The notes beneath the pieces are model-generated. The model was not told where the DNA came from. It saw only the letters and a list, made by a program, of their open reading frames with translations, and ran no database searches. From assembly GCF_017874735.1 (NCBI RefSeq), contig NZ_JAGGLV010000006.1, positions 186,001-250,000 of the forward strand: a stretch of 64,000 nucleotides of DNA, read 5' to 3'. The stretch comes from Paenibacillus silagei (GTDB taxonomy: Bacteria; Bacillota; Bacilli; Paenibacillales; Paenibacillaceae). A program made the translations under genes and the position numbers. The first letter of the stretch is position 1. Each line of letters begins with the position of its first letter. Shown here one piece after another: positions 33,578 to 43,239 of the stretch.

Positions 33578-34697
33578 CGGCAACGTACCTCTCCACTTCA
33601 AGAGAAGCCAGCAGCAGCGGCGCAATACCCATAGGTACATCAGATACAACTTCTTCGGAAATGTAGTAATCGTAGGAGCCGTTGCGGTCCTTGCTGAGCC
33701 CTGCCCCGTGACAGATCTGGTGCAGATGAACGCCTTGTTCATCTTCGGTCACCAGATGCTTAAGGATTCCCTCGTAGCCGCTTAACATCGCTGCCTTGAA
33801 GGAAGGCTCCAGATAGCGCAGCCGCAGGGCTTTGGCCATCGCATAGACGAACATGCAAGAGCCTGTCGCTTCGAGGTAGTTGCCCTTGCGTCCCGCCTGA
33901 TCCAGCACCTGATACCAGAGGCTGCTCTCCTTATCCTGCACCTCAACCAGCGCACCGCACATCCGCTGAAAAATCCCCATCACAGTTCCCCGCTGCGGAT
34001 GGGTCAGCGGGAAATGCTCCAGGCAGTCCACGGCGGCCATCGCGTACCAGCCCATCGCCCGGCTCCAGAAATGGGCCGACAATCCGGTGGAGGAATCCGC
34101 CCACTCCTGCTCCCGGGATTCATCCCAGCCGTGATAGAACAGGCCGGTACGGGGATCACGGGTTCGGCGCTCAATCAGCAGCAGCTGACGGGCAGCTTCA
34201 TCGATCAGCTCCGGGCGCCCGAAGACTGCCCCGTATTCGGCCAGGAACGGCGAAGCCATGTATAATCCGTCCAGCCACATCTGGAAGGGATATATTTTCT
34301 TATGCCAGAAGCCGCCTTCAGAGGTCCGGGGCTGTCCGATGAGCTGCGCTGCCAGCAGATGAGCGGCTTCCGCGTAGCGCTGCTCACCCGTCTGACGGTA
34401 CAGCCAGAACAGATTCTTGCCCTGATTGATCTGATCCAGGTTATATTCCTCCAGCGAATAGGAGCGGATGCTTCCGTCCTCCCCGATGAAGCTGTCCATA
34501 TGCCGCTGCATGAACGAGAGGTACTCAGGCTCGTTATGCTGCATCCCGGCCCGGGCCACTGACATCAGCAGCATGCCGGGGACATACGCCCAGCGCTCCA
34601 TTACATACTCGTGCTTCCCTTGTTCATTGCATTGTCCGATGAAGGTATCCGCGATTCTGCGGGATAAGCCTGTGCTTACTGCTTCTGATATAGACAT
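33570..34697 (-). CDS. GH105/GH88 unsaturated rhamnogalacturonyl hydrolase
   Basis: A 375-residue intracellular (alpha/alpha)6-barrel hydrolase. It removes the unsaturated uronic acid produced by pectate or rhamnogalacturonan lyases. Family segments: WAYVPGMLLMSVARAG, then FQMWLDGLYMASPFLAEYG with the likely catalytic Asp, then GLFYHGWDESREQEWAD, SAHFWSRAMGWYAMA and ETGSCMFVYAMAKALR-like stretches. It is the third gene of a pectin operon (CE8, esterase, GH105), 35 bases after the esterase gene. GGAGG lies seven bases before the ATG. A second family member is encoded at 45566. Confidence 0.9.
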   Translation of the reverse strand: MSISEAVSTGLSRRIADTFIGQCNEQGKHEYVMERWAYVPGMLLMSVARAGMQHNEPEYLSFMQRHMDSFIGEDGSIRSYSLEEYNLDQINQGKNLFWLYRQTGEQRYAEAAHLLAAQLIGQPRTSEGGFWHKKIYPFQMWLDGLYMASPFLAEYGAVFGRPELIDEAARQLLLIERRTRDPRTGLFYHGWDESREQEWADSSTGLSAHFWSRAMGWYAMAAVDCLEHFPLTHPQRGTVMGIFQRMCGALVEVQDKESSLWYQVLDQAGRKGNYLEATGSCMFVYAMAKALRLRYLEPSFKAAMLSGYEGILKHLVTEDEQGVHLHQICHGAGLSKDRNGSYDYYISEEVVSDVPMGIAPLLLASLEVERYVAGQ

Positions 34698-34732
34698 CTC
34701 TATTCCTCCTGTCGTTTGCGCTACCTGTTACC

Positions 34733-35767
34733 CTACTCCTGCGGACCGGCAAGCTGCTTAAGCAGCCACGCATACGCCGGTTCCCCATGAATCTCATGAC
34801 CCCCTGTGAAAAAATCCGCAGCAAGCTGCCCGCCATGACCTTCTGCCGCATAAATAAGCTCCAGCCGGTCCAAGGCTTGCCTCGCGGCGGCGGGACCAAA
34901 CAGATGGTCCGCGTCCCCCGCCTCCAGGAACAGCCCGCGCGGAGCAATCAGTCCCAGCAGATCCGGCATCTCCGCTTCCAGCAGAATGCCCGGAATGTAA
35001 TTGTCCAGACAATGATTCCGCGTGAGAATGCTGTCTTGGAACGTATTGGCGTAGCCGCTGACCACCGCACTGCTGATCCGTTCATCCAGTGCAGCCGTGA
35101 AGCTTGCCACCAGCCCGCCGCCGGAGATGCCCATAATGCCGATCCGCTCACCGTCCACCTCATCCCGCTGCTGCAGATAATCCAGCGCCCGCATCGTCTC
35201 ATAGATGCGGCAGCCTGCCATCGTCTGCCCTGTCATCAGCAGCGCCGCGGACAGGCGGAAGCAGGAATTACGTCCGGGCTCGCCGCTGGCAAGATCCTCA
35301 GCCAGACGCCTGTCTCCGAATCCGAGCACCTCCGGAGCCGCAACGACGAAGCCCTGCTTCACCAGAGAGATGGCAAAATCCTTATGCAGTCCCGGGTCCC
35401 CCGTCCGCTCCGACCCGTCCGGGTTCAAGCCGGTAATCTCGCGGCTGCCATAGCCATGCCCGTGAATAGCCAGCACAGCCGGGCAGGGAGAGCCTGCCGG
35501 CTCTTCCGGGATCAGGAGATACAGGGCCATTCTAAGTCCTTCATAGGTGGTGATCTCTATACGTTCACGGATATATCCGCTGCAGACTGTACGCTCCAGC
35601 TGTACCGGTTCAAGTGCCGCTCTCTGAGCAGGGAATCCGCCCAGCCGCTCTATGAACCTCGCGGTAAGGGATGCCCTCCATTGTCCGAATGGAAGGTCTG
35701 CGCTGAAGGCAGAGCTGCGCGGTGCAGACGCCGTCAGTTGATTGATATATTGTTCAAGTGATTCCAT
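34733..35767 (-). CDS. Alpha/beta-hydrolase, acetyl-esterase/dienelactone-hydrolase-like
   Basis: A 344-residue cytosolic hydrolase. The nucleophile elbow is IGIMGISGGGLVASF, and the oxyanion-side HGHGYGSREI motif lies near residue 120. The late EAGDADHLFGPAAARQ and GGHEIHG segments supply the probable Asp and His of the triad. The fold resembles acetyl-xylan esterases; between CE8 and GH105 genes, deacetylation of pectin or RG-I oligosaccharides is likely. The start is the ATG of MESLEQYINQL, nine bases after GGAGG. A 54-codon upstream extension is rejected because it lacks a ribosome site and has atypical composition. Confidence 0.82.
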   Translation of the reverse strand: MESLEQYINQLTASAPRSSAFSADLPFGQWRASLTARFIERLGGFPAQRAALEPVQLERTVCSGYIRERIEITTYEGLRMALYLLIPEEPAGSPCPAVLAIHGHGYGSREITGLNPDGSERTGDPGLHKDFAISLVKQGFVVAAPEVLGFGDRRLAEDLASGEPGRNSCFRLSAALLMTGQTMAGCRIYETMRALDYLQQRDEVDGERIGIMGISGGGLVASFTAALDERISSAVVSGYANTFQDSILTRNHCLDNYIPGILLEAEMPDLLGLIAPRGLFLEAGDADHLFGPAAARQALDRLELIYAAEGHGGQLAADFFTGGHEIHGEPAYAWLLKQLAGPQE

Positions 35768-35823
35768 CAGGGAAATCCTCCAATCCTGAATGCCTGGGTC
35801 CGGGTGTACCACGGTCCAAGTGA

Positions 35824-36714
35824 TTAATAGCCCTCGGGATGCCAGCCGTCCAGCACAGACAGGATCCGGTACTGTGCGGCTTCCTGCGCAGTTAACTGGC
35901 GAGACCACGCCACCCGGCCTTCGGGGCAAGCGCCCGGACCGCTGCTGCCGTACTCTTCATAGCGGCTGGACTGCTCCCGGTCCGGCTGCCCCCAGTTATG
36001 CCAGCCTTCTCCGGTCACCGATCCGTCCATCACCGTGCGGATGAAGGCGACATGCGCGTAAGGGCGCCAAGGGCGTCCGAGATAGCACTCACTTACCCCT
36101 TCGCCGCCGGTAATCCGGCAATCCAGGAACACATAACCGAAGGCGGCTCCCTCCGGCGTTGAAGCCGCTGTGATATACCCTCTGGAGCGCTTGTTATGGA
36201 GATGGCAGCGGTCAAACAACGCGGTGGCCGGGCCAAAAATATAATCCACATCCCCCTCAATGTAGCAATCATCATAATATTGCCGCCCCGGCCCGGTATA
36301 TAGGGTATCCTGATCCCCTAGCAGACGCACACGCCGGAACACAGCCTGCCCGGCATCCACGAACGCCGCGACCGCCTGTCCTGTTCCCGGGCCGGAAGTG
36401 TTGCGGATGGTCAGATTCTCGGCAGTGAAGCCTTCTGCGAACACGTTCAGCGTCCCGGTGCGGAAGGTACGCAGCGGTTCACCGTCCGCGCCGAGCGTAT
36501 GGGCATTATCATTCCACGAGATAATCGTGGAATGCTGATCCTCTCCCAGCAGCAGGATGGGCGGGGCTTCGCGGACAACCGTAACCTTTTCCTCATAGAT
36601 CCCGGGCTTAATCCGTATGGTTACGGCTTGCATCTCCCCCGGCGGAATGGAATCCAGCGCCTCCTGCAGACTGCTGAATCCTTCTCCGGCATTCTTCGAG
36701 ACTATCATTAACAT
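35824..36714 (-). CDS. Pectinesterase (CE8)
   Basis: A 296-residue beta-helix enzyme that removes methyl esters from homogalacturonan. The CE8 signatures are all present: FSSLQEALDSIPPG, RRVRLLGDQDTLYTG with the acid/base Asp, GDVDYIFGPATALFDRCHL with the nucleophile Asp, and ECYLGRPWRPYAHVAFI with the substrate-binding Arg and Trp. There is no signal peptide, so it should act inside the cell on imported oligogalacturonides. It is the first gene of the operon with the esterase and GH105, divergent from the AraC gene with 74 bases between their starts. AAGGAG lies seven bases upstream. Confidence 0.93.
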   Translation of the reverse strand: MLMIVSKNAGEGFSSLQEALDSIPPGEMQAVTIRIKPGIYEEKVTVVREAPPILLLGEDQHSTIISWNDNAHTLGADGEPLRTFRTGTLNVFAEGFTAENLTIRNTSGPGTGQAVAAFVDAGQAVFRRVRLLGDQDTLYTGPGRQYYDDCYIEGDVDYIFGPATALFDRCHLHNKRSRGYITAASTPEGAAFGYVFLDCRITGGEGVSECYLGRPWRPYAHVAFIRTVMDGSVTGEGWHNWGQPDREQSSRYEEYGSSGPGACPEGRVAWSRQLTAQEAAQYRILSVLDGWHPEGY

Positions 36715-36788
36715 TGAACGGCTCCTTTCACAGCAACCTGAATGTATTCTATAATAACCGTAACAGCTTCCAGGAGAAGAGGAGATGT

Positions 36789-37658
36789 ATGAACAGCGTA
36801 TCTGGCCCTAATCCCAAATATTATCTTGAAGACGGACGCTTCAGCATCCAGCATATGAAGCGCAAAGGCATCACTGCCATGCCGCGCCCCCACAGCCATC
36901 AATGGACTGAGCTGTATTATCTGACGGACGGGGAGCGTGTATATTTCGTGGACGACCGGGTGGTTACGGTTCACAAAGGCGAGCTCATTCTGATTCCCGG
37001 CCGCGAGCTCCATTCCACGGCCAGCTCTGAGAAGGCCGAGTTCGAGCGGATCCTGATCAACTATGACCCGCTGCTGCTGCCCCCGGTGCTGAGGGACGAG
37101 CAGCAGTGGTTCCAGAGCCGCCGCTACCGCTTGTTCAGGCTGACTCTGCGCGAGCAGAATGAAGCGGAGTCCCTGCTGAACCGCATGCTGGAGGAATCCC
37201 GCCTCCGTCGGCCCTTGTACGAAGCCTGTGTCACTGCGCTATTGACCGAGCTGATGATTCTGCTCCAGCGTTCGGAGAGCACGGCCCAGTCCGGCGGGAC
37301 CCTCCATCCGCTGCACCATCTGGTAACCGATGTCGCCACCTATATCCGTGCCCATTACCGGGAAGCGCTTACGCTGGAAGAGACCGCCAAGGACTTTTTC
37401 ATCAGTCCGTCCTATTTGAGCCGGGTATTTCATCGCCTGACCGGCTTTCATTTCCGGGAATATATTGTCCATATCCGGGTCCGCGAGGCCCAGCGCCTGC
37501 TGGCCGGTACCCCCGCCAGAATCCAGGAGATTGCAGGCGCAGTCGGCTTCGAGCATCTGTCCCATTTCAATAAAACTTTCAAGAAATCAACCGGCCTGAC
37601 CCCGCTCCAGTACCGAAAGGAAGCGGGGGCACTGCCTGCACCGGAGTCTGGAGGGTAG
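36789..37658 (+). CDS. AraC family regulator of the pectin locus
   Basis: A 289-residue protein. The N-terminal cupin (~25-110) has RPHSHQWTELYYLTDGERVYF and KGELILIPGRELHS. The C-terminal double helix-turn-helix (~185-280) has LTLEETAKDFFISPSYLSRVFHRLTGFHF and RIQEIAGAVGFEHLSHFNKTFKKSTGLTPLQYR. It is divergent from the CE8 operon and convergent with GH43-GH28, so it probably activates both on sensing a pectin breakdown product. The ATG at 36789 follows GAGGAG; 25 in-frame upstream codons overlap the divergent gene's leader and lack a site. Confidence 0.9.
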   Translation: MNSVSGPNPKYYLEDGRFSIQHMKRKGITAMPRPHSHQWTELYYLTDGERVYFVDDRVVTVHKGELILIPGRELHSTASSEKAEFERILINYDPLLLPPVLRDEQQWFQSRRYRLFRLTLREQNEAESLLNRMLEESRLRRPLYEACVTALLTELMILLQRSESTAQSGGTLHPLHHLVTDVATYIRAHYREALTLEETAKDFFISPSYLSRVFHRLTGFHFREYIVHIRVREAQRLLAGTPARIQEIAGAVGFEHLSHFNKTFKKSTGLTPLQYRKEAGALPAPESGG

Positions 37659-37683
37659 TATCCGTTCCGCCCCGTACCTCTGC

Positions 37684-39135
37684 TTAATGCTCTGTGATGG
37701 CCAGCTCTCCTGAACGGACAAGCTCAACATCACTGCACTTATGCATCTGTACCTGCGGCTCCTCCTGCGTCTGCAGCCTGATCCGGTCCAGCTTCAGACC
37801 TGCGGCATGGCGCAGGATGATGCCCCGCCTGCTTATGGCGCTGAAATTCTCCACCGTAAGCGCAGCAAGCGGCATTTCCGGCAGCCCGTTCACCAGCAGG
37901 GCGGTTGCCGCCCCGTGGCAGGCCATATTCCGTAGCGTGATGTTACGGAACTGCGGAGTCTCCTCCGTGACTGGAACCTCCTGCTCATCATAGCCCTCAG
38001 ACCCCTCAACCCCGGCATAGAACAGGTGGAAGGAGACCGCTTCATGGACGATGCCTGACATCTGTATATTTTCCACCCGGATATCCTCTACTACGCCGCC
38101 TCTTCCCCGGGTACTCTTGAAGCGCAGCCCGATGTCCGTACCCATGAACACGCAGTCGTTCACCCGGACCGCATGTACACCGCCCGACATTTCACTGCCG
38201 ATCACTACCCCGCCATGCCCGTGATAGACCGTACAATAGCGGATCGTAATGTACCGGCAAGCTCTTCCTGCCCGGCGGCCCTCCTCATCCTTGCCCGATT
38301 TCAGGCAGATGGCATCGTCGCCTACATCGAACCCGCAGTGCTCGACCAGCGCATGTGTACAGGACTCCAGATCCAGCCCGTCCCCGTTCTGGGAGTACCA
38401 CGGATTGCGCACTTGAATATGTCTGATCGTAACCTGCTCACAGCCCATGGGGTGCAGACACCAGGCAGGAGAATTCTGAAAGGTCGGCCCCTCCAGCAGC
38501 ACTCTACGGCAATTCCGCAGGCTCAGCAGCGCTGGACGCAGATACGCACGGGCAGGGAGGTAGGCTTCCATTGCTGTCTCGCCTTTTTTCTTCAGGCTCA
38601 GATAACAGGCTTCTCCCGCAAGCGCTTCCTTGGAAGGCCACCAGATCTCACCCTGTTCATCCAAGGCCCCCCCGGAGGCAAGCAGGCTATTCCACTCCAG
38701 TTCCGTCCGCTTGAAGCGCTTCACCGGACGCCAGGCCTCACCGCTGCCATCGAAGATGCCTTCACCGGTAATGGCTACATCGCTCAGATCCTCTCCGTCC
38801 AGCGGAGCCTGGCACCGCCCGCCGGCAGTCCCTTCGTAATGGGAGAACAGCAGGGGATACCGCGAATAGTCGGGTTCAAAGCATACCAGTGCCCCCCGCT
38901 CGGCACACAGATTAATTCGGCTGTGCAGCGTCAGCGGCCCGGTACGCCAGATTCCCGGCGGGATGATCACCGTTCCTCCTCCCGCAGCTGCGCAGGCATC
39001 CAGCGTATCCTGTATAGCAGATGTACAGAGCAGCCCTTCAGCTTCTGCCCCATAGTCTGTAATACGGAAGGTCCGCTGCGGAATCTCCGGCAGCTCCGGG
39101 ATTGGATAAACTTCGGAATCATGTATATTAGTCAT
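37684..39135 (-). CDS. GH28 polygalacturonase-family hydrolase
   Basis: A 483-residue beta-helix glycosidase. The catalytic GH28 motifs are visible: NGDGLDLESC, then GDDAICLKSGKDEEG with the paired aspartates, then GHGGVVIGSEMSGGV with the family His/Gly cluster, and LRFKSTRGRGGVV with the substrate Arg/Lys. Without a signal peptide it is probably a cytosolic exo-acting enzyme on galacturonides or RG fragments. It follows GH43 by 30 bases in one operon. The ATG of MTNIHDSEV is six bases after GGAGG. Confidence 0.92.
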   Translation of the reverse strand: MTNIHDSEVYPIPELPEIPQRTFRITDYGAEAEGLLCTSAIQDTLDACAAAGGGTVIIPPGIWRTGPLTLHSRINLCAERGALVCFEPDYSRYPLLFSHYEGTAGGRCQAPLDGEDLSDVAITGEGIFDGSGEAWRPVKRFKRTELEWNSLLASGGALDEQGEIWWPSKEALAGEACYLSLKKKGETAMEAYLPARAYLRPALLSLRNCRRVLLEGPTFQNSPAWCLHPMGCEQVTIRHIQVRNPWYSQNGDGLDLESCTHALVEHCGFDVGDDAICLKSGKDEEGRRAGRACRYITIRYCTVYHGHGGVVIGSEMSGGVHAVRVNDCVFMGTDIGLRFKSTRGRGGVVEDIRVENIQMSGIVHEAVSFHLFYAGVEGSEGYDEQEVPVTEETPQFRNITLRNMACHGAATALLVNGLPEMPLAALTVENFSAISRRGIILRHAAGLKLDRIRLQTQEEPQVQMHKCSDVELVRSGELAITEH

Positions 39136-39165
39136 CGTATTCCTCCATCTCTGTCTAATCAAGAT

Positions 39166-40731
39166 CTATTCAAGCTCTTCATAGCTGAACCAGCCGTAAT
39201 CCGCAACATTGCTGCTCTGCGCTCCGCCCGCACTGGCGTACATTCCGATATAGGCCCCTGTAAAACCTCCGGCCCAATCCGTGCTCAGCACCCGGCCGTC
39301 AGCCTGTTCATGCAGTGCGGTCCAGGTGTCTGATCCTGAAGCTCTATAATAAAAGCTGTAATCCTGCCCCCTGGCTTCTACCTTAAGCTGTACGGTATCC
39401 AGCGGATAAGGCGCAGAGGCCAGCAATTGCTCAGCTCCTCTGCTGCGCACAGTCAGCTTCAGCAGCTGCCTGCCATCCTCCGCCACCCGTTCATAGCGGA
39501 AGTGGTTATCCGCATTCTGGATGAGGGCCAGTCCGGCGCTCTCGCCTGCGGCCTCCGGCTGGAAGCGCATCTCCGCTGCGGCTCTGAAGCTGAGATGCTG
39601 CTGCCGTCTTCCGATATAAGCCGGATTGCCGGTCTCTGCCAGCACCTCCGGCTTCAGCCGCAGCCGCAGATGTCCCGGATGCTCGCTGAGGCTCCAGAAT
39701 TCACCGCGCGGCGTGCGCAGGAAGTTCCAGGCGGGGCTAAGCTCCCCGTCAGCAAAATCATCACGCACCGGCAACAGCGGCCACTGCGTCACCGGCAGAT
39801 CCGGCGCTGGCCCCTCAAGCTCCAGTACGCCCTTACCGGGATTCACTACCGGCCATTCGTCCTCCCATTTGACCGGTGCCAGAAAGGTCTCCCGGCCCAG
39901 GTTGCGGTAATATCCCCCGCAGGTCCGGGAGGCCAGGCAGAGCATCCACCACTGCCCATGCTGCGTCTCGACAAGTTCCCCGTGACCCGTATTCACTATG
40001 GGGTACTCCCTGCCGAGATGGCGGTGGGTCAGGATCGGGTTGGCCCGGTGCCCCTCATAAGGCCCCGTCACGTTCCGGCTTCTGGCAACCGTTACCGCAT
40101 GGGTATGGCCGGTGCCGCCCTCAGCGATCAGCAGATAATACCATCCTCCTATGGAATACAGATGCGGCCCTTCCTGGGCATGCGCAGTCTTCAGCGCACC
40201 TTGCCAGAGACTGTGCTTCGGGCCGGTAAGCCTGCCCTGCGCCAGATCAATCTCCTGCAGCCAGATGTCCATATGCTTCGGATAATCCTGGCCCCCGGGA
40301 GGCACCCGGTTACCAGTGTAGTAGACCTTGCCGTCCTTATCGAAGAACAGGGAGGGATCAATGCCGGGCGCATCCTCCAGCCAGACCGGATCTGACCAGT
40401 CTCCCGCCGGATCAGCTGTGGTTACATAGAAATTATGCGGCTGTTTGTGATTATCAACAAATGTCGTGATCATATAAAAGAGACCCTGATGGTACCGGAG
40501 AGTCGGTGCCCAAATCCCCCTCGACGGGAGAATTCCGTCCAGATTGAGCTGGGACGGACGGTCCAGCACATGGCCCAGCTGGCGCCAGTGGACAAGGTCT
40601 CTGCTGTGAAAGACCGGAACCCCGGGGTAGAATTCAAAGCTTGAAGTAACCAGATAATAGTCCTCTCCTACACGGATGGCCGAAGGATCAGGGTAGAAGC
40701 CCGGCAGCACCGGATTACGGAATGTTCTCAA
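39166..40731 (-). CDS. GH43 beta-xylosidase/alpha-arabinofuranosidase
   Basis: A 521-residue two-domain enzyme. The five-bladed propeller (~1-315) begins RNPVLPGFYPDPSAIRVGEDYYLVTSSF with the catalytic base Asp, includes GIDPSLFFDKDGKVYYTGN with the pKa-setting Asp, and AQEGPHLYSIGGWYYLL with the acid Glu. A concanavalin-like C-terminal domain (~330-521) completes the GH43_11-type layout. The likely job is trimming xylose or arabinose side chains from pectin. No ATG fits; the TTG at 40731 lies nine bases after GGAGG and begins LRTFRNPVL. Confidence 0.9.
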   Translation of the reverse strand: MRTFRNPVLPGFYPDPSAIRVGEDYYLVTSSFEFYPGVPVFHSRDLVHWRQLGHVLDRPSQLNLDGILPSRGIWAPTLRYHQGLFYMITTFVDNHKQPHNFYVTTADPAGDWSDPVWLEDAPGIDPSLFFDKDGKVYYTGNRVPPGGQDYPKHMDIWLQEIDLAQGRLTGPKHSLWQGALKTAHAQEGPHLYSIGGWYYLLIAEGGTGHTHAVTVARSRNVTGPYEGHRANPILTHRHLGREYPIVNTGHGELVETQHGQWWMLCLASRTCGGYYRNLGRETFLAPVKWEDEWPVVNPGKGVLELEGPAPDLPVTQWPLLPVRDDFADGELSPAWNFLRTPRGEFWSLSEHPGHLRLRLKPEVLAETGNPAYIGRRQQHLSFRAAAEMRFQPEAAGESAGLALIQNADNHFRYERVAEDGRQLLKLTVRSRGAEQLLASAPYPLDTVQLKVEARGQDYSFYYRASGSDTWTALHEQADGRVLSTDWAGGFTGAYIGMYASAGGAQSSNVADYGWFSYEELE

Positions 40732-40883
40732 ATTCGGAAGTCCTCCTTCACACGGGCAATAGGTACGAATACTCAATCAACGATAGGTAAGCATAACCCA
40801 TTATAGTTCGGATAAGTTTAATTTTCTTGCGCTTTCTATGTTCTTTTTCTTGTTTTTTATACTTTCTTGTCCTGCAAACAGAA

Positions 40884-40926
40884 ACAGCGACAGCAGAGGA
40901 CGGATAACGTCTCTGGCTGTCGCTGT
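40884..40926 (-). terminator. Terminator of the small lipoprotein gene
   Basis: On the minus strand ACAGCGACAGC pairs with GCTGTCGCTGT, followed by TTCTGTTTG. Confidence 0.7.
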
Positions 40927-40994
40927 ATTATGGAAGCAGAATTCACTCTGGCAACGGCTGCTGGAATGACTGAATCAGACTGAATCAGATTGCA

Positions 40995-41366
40995 TTAATC
41001 AAGTGTTTTAGCATACTCTCTCAGCTGTTCAGGCTCACTTGTGTGATAGACCATTTGTTCATGATCAAAAATTACAATTACGGGCCGTTTCGCTTCCAGG
41101 CCCAGTACCTCCAGCCACTTCAGCTTCTTCTCCTCTGTATGCACAGTCACATGCGGGATATGCTCCACGAGCGCAGGCTCGGAATTAAGTACCTCATTTA
41201 CTTCGTCATCCCAATCCCGTGAATTGGAGAACATATGCATGTGAAGTACGTTCTCTTCCTTGGACACTAGCTGATCAATGACATCTGCTTTCGTAGGGCC
41301 GCAACCTGCTACAAACAACAAGAATACTGAGACCAGTAAGAATAATCTAAATCTGTGCTTAAGCAT
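40995..41366 (-). CDS. Small putative lipoprotein of unknown function
   Basis: A 123-residue protein not recognised. The N-terminus is a lipoprotein signal (LFLLVSVFLLFVAGCGP) with the lipobox cysteine at ~22. The mature part is small and mixed-charge (KADVIDQLVSKEENVLHMHMF), ending with a beta-alpha segment (RPVIVIFDHEQMVYHTSEPEQLREYAKTL) that hints at a thioredoxin-like edge, but no CXXC is present. It is monocistronic with its own terminator. Confidence 0.65.
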   Translation of the reverse strand: MLKHRFRLFLLVSVFLLFVAGCGPTKADVIDQLVSKEENVLHMHMFSNSRDWDDEVNEVLNSEPALVEHIPHVTVHTEEKKLKWLEVLGLEAKRPVIVIFDHEQMVYHTSEPEQLREYAKTLD

Positions 41367-41422
41367 ACAATTCCCCTCCCTATTCCATCTACATACCCAT
41401 ATATTACTACAATGATTCGGCC

Positions 41423-42202
41423 CTACTTCCTCACATAGAGCGAATAGGTCTCTGGAGCGGCAAAATGTAGTTTCTGCGCTAACCGGATAGAGGCAATATT
41501 GTGAAGGTCACAGTCCCATCTTGGCGTGATCTGACGTTCTAAGCACTCTAGGATAAAAGCTTCGGCAACACATTGAGCCACGCCCTTTCCCCTAAACAAA
41601 GGATTCGTCACTATATCAATTTCAGCGTACTGTTCGGACGAGAATATAGAGACACATTCCCCAGCAATTACATCGTGTTCTGTAACAAAGAAACCGAAGC
41701 CCTTGTCCGCAAAACGCTCCACCGATCCCCAGTATTTCCGGATGTACGCTGCATCGAACTCTCTATTCACCTCAAGCGATTCCTTGTTCGTCCTGTTCAG
41801 CCGGAAGCCATCCGGTATACCCGCTCTTTGCGATTGCATGAAACGGTGCTCATTGAATGTAAAAGAATACCTCGGCATCCGCTGCAGCTTCGCCCCTAAA
41901 AGCTCATTGATTCTGCGATCCCATCGTTCAGAGGATGAAAATAACGTAAATCTCTGATTAAGCATCTCTCGACGCTTGAATTCGTGCATAAGCATGGGTG
42001 CAAAATCATCATTTGTCTCATCCCCCACCACTGCATAAATACCTGAAGAAGTACCGATCAGCGCCGAAGACTTATCGATGATGATGTCCCCGTCAATGTA
42101 ACGATCTAATACCGAATACGCAAATGTGGGATATCGCTTACCTTGGCTGGCATCCATAATATTTCTGGCGGCGATGACAGAAGCATCCTCTTTCATTACC
42201 AT
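41423..42202 (-). CDS. GNAT family acetyltransferase
   Basis: A 259-residue protein of the longer GNAT_acetyltran type. The N-terminal half (~1-120) is the subfamily-specific domain (KSSALIGTSSGIYAVVGDETND). The C-terminal half holds the acetyl-CoA site: DIVTNPLFRGKGVAQCVAEAFILECLER with the R-G-x-G-x-A loop, followed by WDCDLHNIASIRLAQKLHF. The acceptor is unknown. The ATG at 42202 follows AAAGGA. Confidence 0.82.
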   Translation of the reverse strand: MVMKEDASVIAARNIMDASQGKRYPTFAYSVLDRYIDGDIIIDKSSALIGTSSGIYAVVGDETNDDFAPMLMHEFKRREMLNQRFTLFSSSERWDRRINELLGAKLQRMPRYSFTFNEHRFMQSQRAGIPDGFRLNRTNKESLEVNREFDAAYIRKYWGSVERFADKGFGFFVTEHDVIAGECVSIFSSEQYAEIDIVTNPLFRGKGVAQCVAEAFILECLERQITPRWDCDLHNIASIRLAQKLHFAAPETYSLYVRK

Positions 42203-42303
42203 TCAATCCTTTCTACAGTGAAAAAACATTTAGTATATATCAAATTAGATAATTAACTAATTACATAGTAATGCAATATACTGAATTATACAATTGTTAT
42301 TAA

Positions 42304-43101
42304 TTACACACGGTGCAGCTTACGGTACCGGGATGGCGTTAATCCCAGCTTCGCCGTGAACACCCGGCTCAGGTAGAAGCCGTTCTCGTAACCGCACTGC
42401 TGGGCGATCAGTTCAATGGGCAACCTTGAATCCTCCAAGAGCTGGCAGGCGCGTCTGAGCCGGAGTCCAGTTACAAAGTCTGAAGGGGCCGTCCCGAAGG
42501 CCGCACGGAATCGCCGCGTTAATTGTACCGGAGTAATATCAAGGGTAGCGGCCAGCTCCTGCAGGGTCATAGGTGTACAGGCATGCTCCAGCAGCCATTG
42601 CTTAGCCTGTTGCATCAGCGGGCCCGGGCTTGTCTCTCCAGAGCGCAGCTCCTCGGATGCACTGCTGCGCTCGATTTCAAGCAGCCTCCACAGATCCTCC
42701 AGCATATGCTTCATCCGGCTATAGCCCGGCTCCTCCTGAATCCCTCTTCCGATACTCCGCATATAGCGGTAGGTAGACATCAGGCGCTCCACATCCCTGA
42801 CAGTCCATCTGCCTCCAAGCGTTGCGGCGTCCTCCGGTCCCCCCTCTTCCTCCCATTCGAATTGTATGAAATGAAAGGTCAACGGACTAAGCGTTCTCCG
42901 GTAAAAGGTTGTCCCCGGCGGACATACAATGATGTCCCCGGACCCTCCTTCCCCTTCGTGGTCTCCGAAGCGGTAAGCGAATTGTCCCTGCTCCACCGCA
43001 AATAAGGTCCACACAGGGTAGGTGTCGTGCTCCAGCAGGAACTGTTTTTTCTGCTCCCAATAGATGTGGGCTGCCGGACGAACCGACCAATTCATGCGCA
43101 T
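42304..43101 (-). CDS. AraC family transcriptional regulator
   Basis: A 265-residue regulator. The cupin part (~5-95) has TLFAVEQGQFAYRFGDHEGEGGSGDIIVCPPGT. The DNA-binding part (~170-260) has CTPMTLQELAATLDITPVQLTRRFRAAFGTAPSDFV and LPIELIAQQCGYENGFYLSRVFTAKLGLTPSRYRK. It is divergent from the FAD oxidoreductase gene with 138 bases between, and so is the likely regulator of it. The ATG of MRMNWSVRPAAH lies seven bases after GAGGGGAG; ten codons further upstream lack a site. Confidence 0.88.
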   Translation of the reverse strand: MRMNWSVRPAAHIYWEQKKQFLLEHDTYPVWTLFAVEQGQFAYRFGDHEGEGGSGDIIVCPPGTTFYRRTLSPLTFHFIQFEWEEEGGPEDAATLGGRWTVRDVERLMSTYRYMRSIGRGIQEEPGYSRMKHMLEDLWRLLEIERSSASEELRSGETSPGPLMQQAKQWLLEHACTPMTLQELAATLDITPVQLTRRFRAAFGTAPSDFVTGLRLRRACQLLEDSRLPIELIAQQCGYENGFYLSRVFTAKLGLTPSRYRKLHRV

Positions 43102-43239
43102 GTTCTGACTCCCCTCAGATGCATTATTCAATGAAATAAAGTGTATAAATCAAGAAATTATATGCATTTCATTTGATTATTGATTATTCTATCATGAAAC
43201 TACGGATATATTAACACACACCAAAGGAGAGGTTCAACA

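Noticed and set aside
34787..35761. 324-codon plus-strand frame opposite the esterase gene
   Set aside because: No family pattern and no ribosome site; the minus frame has the catalytic GISGGG motif.
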